Shown one piece after another: positions 61,225 to 64,000 of a stretch of 64,000 nucleotides of DNA (positions are counted from its first letter, which is position 1; every line of letters starts with the position of its first letter). A model generated the notes under the pieces. The model ran no database searches. It saw only the letters and a list, made by a program, of their open reading frames with translations, and was not told the DNA's origin. The stretch lies in contig SUWF01000005.1 of assembly GCA_015061575.1 (NCBI GenBank), positions 1 through 64,000 of the forward strand. Direction: 5' to 3'. The DNA comes from Lentisphaerota bacterium (GTDB lineage: Bacteria; Verrucomicrobiota; Lentisphaeria; Victivallales; Victivallaceae). The position numbers were made by a program, and so were the translations under genes.

Positions 61225-61992
61225 ATGGATGGTGCACCCTTTAACAATTTTCCGGGCCTCCGGCTGAACACCCTGCAGACTGAGGGATCGGGTTCCGCCG
61301 CCAAGTTGGAACGGCAAATCTTTATAGACTTTCATACCCATTACGCAAGTTGCGCTCCACTGCCGGTACCGCCGGAGGTCTGGCGGGTCATTTCCACTCC
61401 GCTGAGCGATATAAATCAGCTCATGCCGCCGGGAACCATACAAACTCTGGAGCTGCATCCGTGGTCAGGAGCAGCGTGGAGTCCGGAGTTTGAGCAAGCC
61501 GCCAGCCTGGAACGATTTTCCGGGATCGGCGAAGTCGGACTTGACCGGCTGCGGGGCAAGCGGCCGCTGGATGAACAGCTTAAAATATTGGCCCAAGCGT
61601 GCAATTTGGCTGAAAAGCTGCAAAAAACGTTAACCATCCACTGCGTAAAATGTTTTTCGGAACTGCTGGCGCTCTACAAAGAACTGCGCTGGCAGGTACC
61701 GACGATCATACACTATTTCCGGGGCAATCTGCCGCTGGCTCAACAGCTTTGGGAACATACCCATTTTACGCTGTCGCTGCCGCCGGCAGCTTTGAGTCAG
61801 CAGCAGCTGATGGAATTTTTGCGCAACCATCCGGAGTATATCCGGCGCATCGTGCTGGAAACCGACGATCCGCAGCACGGCGATATACAAAAACATTATC
61901 AGCAGTGTGCCGGAAAATGGTCAATACCCCTGACGGAACTGCAGCAAATCATGAGTAAACAGCTGGAGAAATTATACTATGTCAACAAGTAA
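61225..61992 (+). CDS. TatD-like metal-dependent hydrolase
   Basis: It may be a DNase or other metal-dependent hydrolase. The 255 residues keep the TatD pattern in part: FHTHYA (HxH), GIGEVGLD, IHCVK, IHYFRG and ETDDP (E-x-D). The N-terminal ~35 residues before FIDFHTH look like an extension. The start is uncertain: ATG at 61225, or a TTG two codons upstream. It overlaps tcdA by 14 bases. Confidence 0.75.
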   Translation: MDGAPFNNFPGLRLNTLQTEGSGSAAKLERQIFIDFHTHYASCAPLPVPPEVWRVISTPLSDINQLMPPGTIQTLELHPWSGAAWSPEFEQAASLERFSGIGEVGLDRLRGKRPLDEQLKILAQACNLAEKLQKTLTIHCVKCFSELLALYKELRWQVPTIIHYFRGNLPLAQQLWEHTHFTLSLPPAALSQQQLMEFLRNHPEYIRRIVLETDDPQHGDIQKHYQQCAGKWSIPLTELQQIMSKQLEKLYYVNK

Positions 61993-62722
61993 AACCCACT
62001 GGCTGCAGCGCAGCAAAATACTTTTGGGGCAAGCAGCCATCGAAAACTTGCAGCACAGTCACGTCCTGCTGGCCGGTGCCGGAGGCGTGGGCGGTTATGC
62101 AGCCGAAGCGCTGGCCCGCTCCGGGCTGGGAGCATTGACGGTTTTTGACCCCGATAAAGTGCATATAACCAATCTCAACCGGCAGATATTGGCCTTGCAC
62201 TCCACGCTTGATGAATACAAAACCGGAGTGCTGCGCCAACGTCTGCTGGATATAAATCCCGATATAAGAGTAAATGCCTGTGCCGAAGCGCTGACTGCCA
62301 ATAATATAGAAAAAATATTACAGGACAACTGCTTTGATTACATAGTCGATGCGATCGATTCAGTAAATGACAAGTGTTGCCTGCTGGCAACGGCCCACCG
62401 TATGCAAATACCGGTCATTTCGGCCATGGGAGCAGGCCGCAGGCTGGATCCGACCGCCTTGCAGTATGCCGACATAAGCAAAACTTACAACTGCAAGCTG
62501 GCCAAAGTCGTGCGCAGCAAATTAAAAAAAGAGTACGATATAGTCAAAGGCATTGAGTGTGTATTTTCCAGCGAGCCGTCACTCCCGCCAGCTGATAATT
62601 CAACTCCGGAAGATAATTCAATAATTGGCAGCTGCAGTTGGCTGCCGGGAATTTCCGGCTTGTATCTGGCCGCCCGGGTGATTCAAGTTCTGGGTAAAAA
62701 AAACTGCTGCAAAACCGTATGA
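61979..62722 (+). CDS. tcdA: tRNA threonylcarbamoyladenosine dehydratase
   Basis: It cyclises t6A at position 37 of tRNAs. The 247 residues have the E1-like fold: LLAGAGGVGGYAAEALARSG (ATP loop), DPDKVHITNLNRQI, DAIDSVNDK, then MGAGRRLDP and KVVRSKLKK (TcdA signature), and an intact ATP-binding Arg/Asn set. Cys residues near the end could take sulfur from CsdA/CsdE. The stop lies inside the hairpin that ends the opposite-strand phage-like genes. Confidence 0.9.
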   Translation: MSTSKTHWLQRSKILLGQAAIENLQHSHVLLAGAGGVGGYAAEALARSGLGALTVFDPDKVHITNLNRQILALHSTLDEYKTGVLRQRLLDINPDIRVNACAEALTANNIEKILQDNCFDYIVDAIDSVNDKCCLLATAHRMQIPVISAMGAGRRLDPTALQYADISKTYNCKLAKVVRSKLKKEYDIVKGIECVFSSEPSLPPADNSTPEDNSIIGSCSWLPGISGLYLAARVIQVLGKKNCCKTV

Positions 62723-62737
62723 TTATGCAGCAGTTTT
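62700..62737 (-). terminator. Strong terminator for the phage-like genes, overlapping the tcdA end
   Basis: A perfect 12-bp stem, AAAACTGCTGCA (62700-62711) with TGCAGCAGTTTT (62726-62737), is followed on the - strand by an uninterrupted run of T's (at least eight). On the + strand it overlaps the tcdA stop and may also end that transcript. Confidence 0.9.
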
Positions 62738-62749
62738 CAGTTGCCAAGC

Positions 62750-63088
62750 TCACCCGGCGATGCATCGCCAGACGGTAAATTCTCCGGACAGATCCCGGCA
62801 AATATTTACACTGCTTATGGTGTAATATTCTCCGGCCAGCGTGATCCGGTCGCCCGGTGCGGGCCGCCCGATTGCGCCCGACAGCAGAAATATCAGTTGA
62901 GCTCCGGCGGTGGCACTGACAGAGCTGCCCGACTGCTGCAAGCGCAGAGAAATCATCCGGCACTTTTCCGCTGCGGCGTAGCCCTGCACCCCGGAACGCA
63001 GCTGCTTTTCGGCCCGCATCAATTCGCACTCCACCGCCAGCGGTGACTCAAAAAGCTCCGCCCAACTGCAGGTAAAAAAATCACTCAT
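62750..63088 (-). CDS. Small phage-type protein (head-tail connector-like)
   Basis: The 112 residues contain a C-terminal beta-rich part, GDRITLAGEYYTISSVNICRDLSGEFTVWRC. This fits small phage head-completion or tail-attachment proteins with a GD.I...G..Y.I..V...R.L.G pattern. The N-terminal half is helical. GGAGAG within the end of the portal gene acts as its Shine-Dalgarno. The gene follows the portal-like gene by 2 bases and is the last one before a strong terminator. Confidence 0.5.
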   Translation of the reverse strand: MSDFFTCSWAELFESPLAVECELMRAEKQLRSGVQGYAAAEKCRMISLRLQQSGSSVSATAGAQLIFLLSGAIGRPAPGDRITLAGEYYTISSVNICRDLSGEFTVWRCIAG

Positions 63089-63090
63089 TT

Positions 63091-64000
63091 TTACTCTCCT
63101 GAACTGATATTTTCTTCGATCTCGTCAAAAATCAACTGCTGGCGTTCCGGAGCTATTTTCTGATAACGCCCCAACAAAGTTACGGCCGCCTTGGCCACCT
63201 CTTTTTGAAACTCCTTGCCGCTATTGATCGACTTAAGCTCCAGCAAACTGGCCACCGATTTCTGCAGATCGATGATGGAAAAATCCCGGTTGTAAGCAAT
63301 ACTCGGCAGCGGCAAACTGCCATCATAGCGCTGCATAAGCTGCCATACGCTGCTCTCGGCCTGCTCCAGCAGATCGACCCGATTAAGCAGAAATTGACAG
63401 ATTTGCTGGTGATCCCATGCTTTGGATTCGGCACTCTGCATTTCACGCGTTTCCCGGACGATGGTCAGCCCAACGACATCAAAAAGTTCAGCTTTGAGGC
63501 TTTCATTTTCGCTGCGGATGGCGGCGGTTTCGGCTCCATGCGGCGAGATATAGCGGCTGATACCGGATTCTTCACTGGATTCCCAGATGGCGGCCGAGCG
63601 GGCCAGCACATGACTGAATTTGGCGCTGCTGTCGGAACGGTTCTGCTGCTGGGGACGGCTGCCCCGGGCAAAATTTTCGGAAATGACCAGCAAACCGAAC
63701 ATCTGCTTGATAACATTCATCTGCGCTTCGGATTCATTGTTCAATATAGCATCAGAAATGCGCACCACATCCTCAAACCAGTGTCCGGCATCCATACCGT
63801 ACCCGTCGATTTCTTCAACAGTAACTACCGGCACCACGCCCAGAGCATGTTCACTTTGCGCTACTAATTTGACCTCTGAATCGATATTTTCAAAGAGCTG
63901 CCAATCATTTTTTGTCCACAGCCGGCGACGGCGGTGCAGCTGCGGCTCAGCAAAGACATTGCTGTTATCCATGCTGTTTTCTTCGATCAGCACCCAGTTC
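63091..64000 (-). CDS. Phage portal-like protein, 5' end beyond window edge
   Basis: The frame is open to the right edge (303 codons visible, reading ..NWVLIEENSMDN.. at the edge). The segment EHALGVVPVV followed by an acidic helix-rich region, YISPHGAETAAIRSENESLKAELFD in part and a C-terminal helical bundle (QICQFLLNRVDLLEQAESSV in part) resembles the stem/wing and C-terminal part of phage portal proteins (SPP1 gp6/DUF4055-type). The call rests on pattern, not on a search. It has a partner head-tail-like gene downstream, so a prophage or gene-transfer-agent block probably continues to the right. Confidence 0.55.
   Translation of the reverse strand, partial: NWVLIEENSMDNSNVFAEPQLHRRRRLWTKNDWQLFENIDSEVKLVAQSEHALGVVPVVTVEEIDGYGMDAGHWFEDVVRISDAILNNESEAQMNVIKQMFGLLVISENFARGSRPQQQNRSDSSAKFSHVLARSAAIWESSEESGISRYISPHGAETAAIRSENESLKAELFDVVGLTIVRETREMQSAESKAWDHQQICQFLLNRVDLLEQAESSVWQLMQRYDGSLPLPSIAYNRDFSIIDLQKSVASLLELKSINSGKEFQKEVAKAAVTLLGRYQKIAPERQQLIFDEIEENISSGE

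Overview
The window reads as a chromosomal segment of an anaerobic, heterotrophic bacterium of the PVC superphylum, most likely a Lentisphaerota (Victivallis-like) organism. The best markers are a 50-residue gene at 58044-58196 that matches the small basic protein found across Chlamydiae, Verrucomicrobia and Lentisphaerae, a prepilin-type protein with an FTLIELLVV start and an H-X9-DG C-terminal motif (8031-8753), a partial second FTLIELLVV protein at the left edge, and a six-subunit Ech-type energy-converting hydrogenase. The placement is an inference; no rRNA or tRNA gene was recognised. Coding density is high, with the + strand dominating from 20.4 to 29.2 kb and 32.4 to 44.6 kb, and the - strand from 44.6 to 57.9 kb.

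Layout. 0-1.6 kb (-): an interrupted prepilin-like gene running off the edge, a small exported protein and a secreted FMN-binding-domain protein. 1.9-5.6 kb: nucleotide and replication genes (stand-alone AICAR transformylase, tmk, holB, pyrE). 5.8-16.7 kb: a carbohydrate-type accessory cluster, with an AraC regulator facing a + strand run of two Gfo/Idh/MocA oxidoreductases, a xylose-isomerase-like epimerase, a pseudopilin, a secreted TIM-barrel/LamG protein, a 914-residue FG-GAP protein and an exported nitroreductase. A KDPG aldolase, rlmH, a lipoprotein and a TPP-riboswitch-controlled thi4 follow.

20.4-29.2 kb: hypC-D-E-A-B directly followed by echA-B-C-D-E-F, apparently one transcription unit making and maturing a membrane-bound [NiFe] hydrogenase that couples ferredoxin to H2 and ion translocation. 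The large subunit ends at its last Cys motif, so no maturation protease is needed, and none is present. hypF is not in the window. 29.2-29.9 kb is a noncoding block of hairpins and repeats.

29.9-32.2 kb (-): a bacterial tyrosine kinase/chain-length regulator and its PHP-type phosphatase, without glycosyltransferases. 32.4-40.7 kb (+): an SGNH hydrolase, an undescribed three-gene envelope module, clpC, a secreted protein, an Fe-S aldo/keto reductase and a Ser/Thr kinase. 41.2-44.6 kb: homoserine dehydrogenase, an aspartokinase that resembles the ectoine-cluster type, and an RsuA-type pseudouridine synthase.

44.6-57.9 kb (-): an HtrA protease paired with a catalytically dead HtrA-like protein, a PD-(D/E)XK-like Fe-S protein that seems to have lost its active site, then purT, a PfkB kinase, an Fe-dependent alcohol dehydrogenase, rnc, a lipoate/octanoate transferase, a Kdo/WaaP-like kinase, leuB, thiE and a 5'-nucleotidase. 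58.0-62.7 kb (+): the PVC small basic protein, an inositol-phosphatase-like protein, rimO, pgsA, a TatD-like hydrolase and tcdA. 62.7-64.0 kb (-): two phage-like structural genes, the second cut by the right edge, ending in a strong terminator that abuts tcdA.

The most unusual items are the 10-bp-period ACGGA repeat family, one copy of which sits inside the prepilin-like gene; the active/dead HtrA pair; the ghost Fe-S nuclease; the envelope module upstream of clpC; and the Ask_Ect-like aspartokinase outside an ectoine cluster.
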